Below are positions 5,932 to 6,864 of a stretch of DNA of 6,864 nt, in pieces. The notes under the pieces are model-generated. The model was not told the DNA's origin, did no database searches, and saw only the letters and a list, made by a program, of their open reading frames with translations. A program made the translations under genes and the position numbers. How positions within the stretch are numbered: the first letter of the stretch is position 1; each line of letters starts with the position of its first letter. The stretch is from JAOZMY01 sp964577975 (GTDB taxonomy: Bacteria > Desulfobacterota > S145-22): positions 1 to 6,864 of the forward strand of contig CAZOBB010000207.1 of the NCBI GenBank assembly GCA_964577975.1, read 5' to 3'.

Positions 5932-6864
5932 ATGGGCTCCACCCGCTCCTTAAAATGTGTTGACCAAAACACCACACATGTGGTGGGGCCGAACGGAGGA
6001 TTGAGGGAAGAGATTTTCTGGGCGATTTTAGAAAAAGGGGAAGATGGGATCCTTGTCGTTGATAAGAAAGGGACCATCCTTTATACAAATTCGAATTTTC
6101 TTCGATTAATCGAGTACGATCGTTCTGAAGTTATTCATCACTCTTTATACGATTTCATCGAACCATCTCAAGCCGATACGTTAAAAAAGGTTTTCGCTGA
6201 CTCCGGAAAAGAAAAAGGGAAGTTTTGCCAGGAGATTGCTTTCCAGAAGCGGAGTGGTGATCTTGTAACTACCGATACCTGTTTTTCCCCAGACGATGCG
6301 AGAACGCCTTCTTTGATCTACATCTACGTTCGGGATTTGACGGAATGGAAAAGAATTGAGAGTGAGTTGAAAAAGGCCAATAGCTTCTTTGTAAACCTCA
6401 TAGAGAGCTCGGTAGATGGGATTATCGCCGCGGATATCAAGGGGAATATCATCATCTTTAACCATAGTGCCGAGCAACTGACGGGTTACAGAGCGGAGGA
6501 GGTGATCGGGGGAAAGCTCCATATCACCAACCTCTACCCCGAGGGCGTGGCCAAGGACATCATGCAGAAACTCAGAAGCGAGGAGTATGGCGGGGTGGGG
6601 AAACTGACGCCTATCAGGATAACCGTTCTCTCGAAGGAAGGGGAGGAGATTCCCATCGAGCTGTCGGCCGCCCTCGTTTATGAAGAGGGGAAGGAAATCG
6701 CCAGCGTGGGGATTTTTACGGATCTCCGGGAGCGCCTCAAGATCGAGGAGCAGCTCCAGCAGACCCATCTCCAGCTCGTCCAGTCGGAGAAGATGGCCTC
6801 CGTGGGGAAACTGGCCGCCGGCGTGGCCCACGAGATCAACAACCCTCTCGGGGGGATCCTCATC
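5932..6864 (+). CDS. PAS-PAS sensor histidine kinase, N-terminal part
   Basis: The frame is open from 5932 to the right edge (311 residues visible) and continues beyond it. Counting from ATG 5932: residues about 26-140 form a first PAS domain (EDGILVVDKKGTILYTNSNF and following); about 148-268 form a second (SSVDGIIAADIKGNIIIFNH, then EQLTGYRAEEVIGG); a short coiled linker (LKIEEQLQQTHLQLVQSEK) leads to the HisKA H-box GKLAAGVAHEINNPLGG, with the phosphorylated His near residue 300. The ATPase domain lies outside the window. No membrane segment is visible, so a cytoplasmic sensor is likely, perhaps for redox state or a small ligand. It begins 35 nt after the metF-like stop with no terminator between, so it may share the transcript. 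The start is uncertain: GAGGGGGA precedes ATG 5932 closely, and GTG 5980 or TTG 6001 are possible. Confidence 0.82.
   Translation, partial: MGSTRSLKCVDQNTTHVVGPNGGLREEIFWAILEKGEDGILVVDKKGTILYTNSNFLRLIEYDRSEVIHHSLYDFIEPSQADTLKKVFADSGKEKGKFCQEIAFQKRSGDLVTTDTCFSPDDARTPSLIYIYVRDLTEWKRIESELKKANSFFVNLIESSVDGIIAADIKGNIIIFNHSAEQLTGYRAEEVIGGKLHITNLYPEGVAKDIMQKLRSEEYGGVGKLTPIRITVLSKEGEEIPIELSAALVYEEGKEIASVGIFTDLRERLKIEEQLQQTHLQLVQSEKMASVGKLAAGVAHEINNPLGGILI

Noticed and set aside
6181..6831. Long open frame on the minus strand (216 codons) opposite the kinase
   Set aside because: The + strand frame encodes clear PAS and HisKA motifs; the opposite translation shows no recognisable domain and is favoured by the G+C-rich codons.

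Overview
The window carries a compact set of one-carbon and redox genes, all on the + strand and tightly packed. It reads like a strictly anaerobic bacterium using the methyl branch of the Wood-Ljungdahl (reductive acetyl-CoA) pathway. The most likely source is a sulfate-reducing or syntrophic member of the Desulfobacterota (former Deltaproteobacteria). This rests on the gene combination AcsE, HdrA-like proteins, MvhD, MetV and MetF, and on the style of the multi-PAS histidine kinase. Taxonomy is inferred, not proven.

Layout: (1) 2-469 is the C-terminal half of AcsE, the methyl-THF:corrinoid protein methyltransferase, entering from the left edge. (2) 480-507 is a strong 12-bp-stem terminator, followed by an AT-rich candidate promoter. 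(3) 552-5896 looks like one operon of six genes: a short FAD-type HdrA-like protein, a second HdrA-like protein with two C-terminal [4Fe-4S] motifs and a degraded flavin site, MvhD, MetV, MetF, and a divergent second MetF-like protein. Two junctions overlap as ATGA (1583-1586 and 4082-4085) and the other gaps are 21-61 nt. (4) From 5932 to the right edge runs the N-terminal part of a PAS-PAS-histidine kinase, open at the window end, with no visible terminator before it.

Proposed joint function: MetF with its iron-sulfur/zinc partner MetV interconverts methylene-THF and methyl-THF. The two HdrA-like proteins and MvhD form the electron-transfer arm that links MetVF to another carrier, perhaps by flavin-based bifurcation or confurcation. 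AcsE then passes the methyl group to the corrinoid iron-sulfur protein of CODH/acetyl-CoA synthase. Related metVF-hdrA-mvhD clusters are known from acetogens such as Moorella. Here the order and domain content (short HdrA, then HdrA plus ferredoxin, then MvhD) resemble QmoA followed by an unfused QmoB. HdrB and HdrC are absent from this operon.

The main points for a second look are the Qmo-like arrangement wired to MetVF, the loss of flavin-binding and cysteine motifs in the second HdrA-like protein, and the altered catalytic positions in the second MetF. Also notable is a sharp G+C change inside the kinase gene. There is no rRNA, tRNA, CRISPR array, insertion sequence or gene-free stretch longer than 82 bases.
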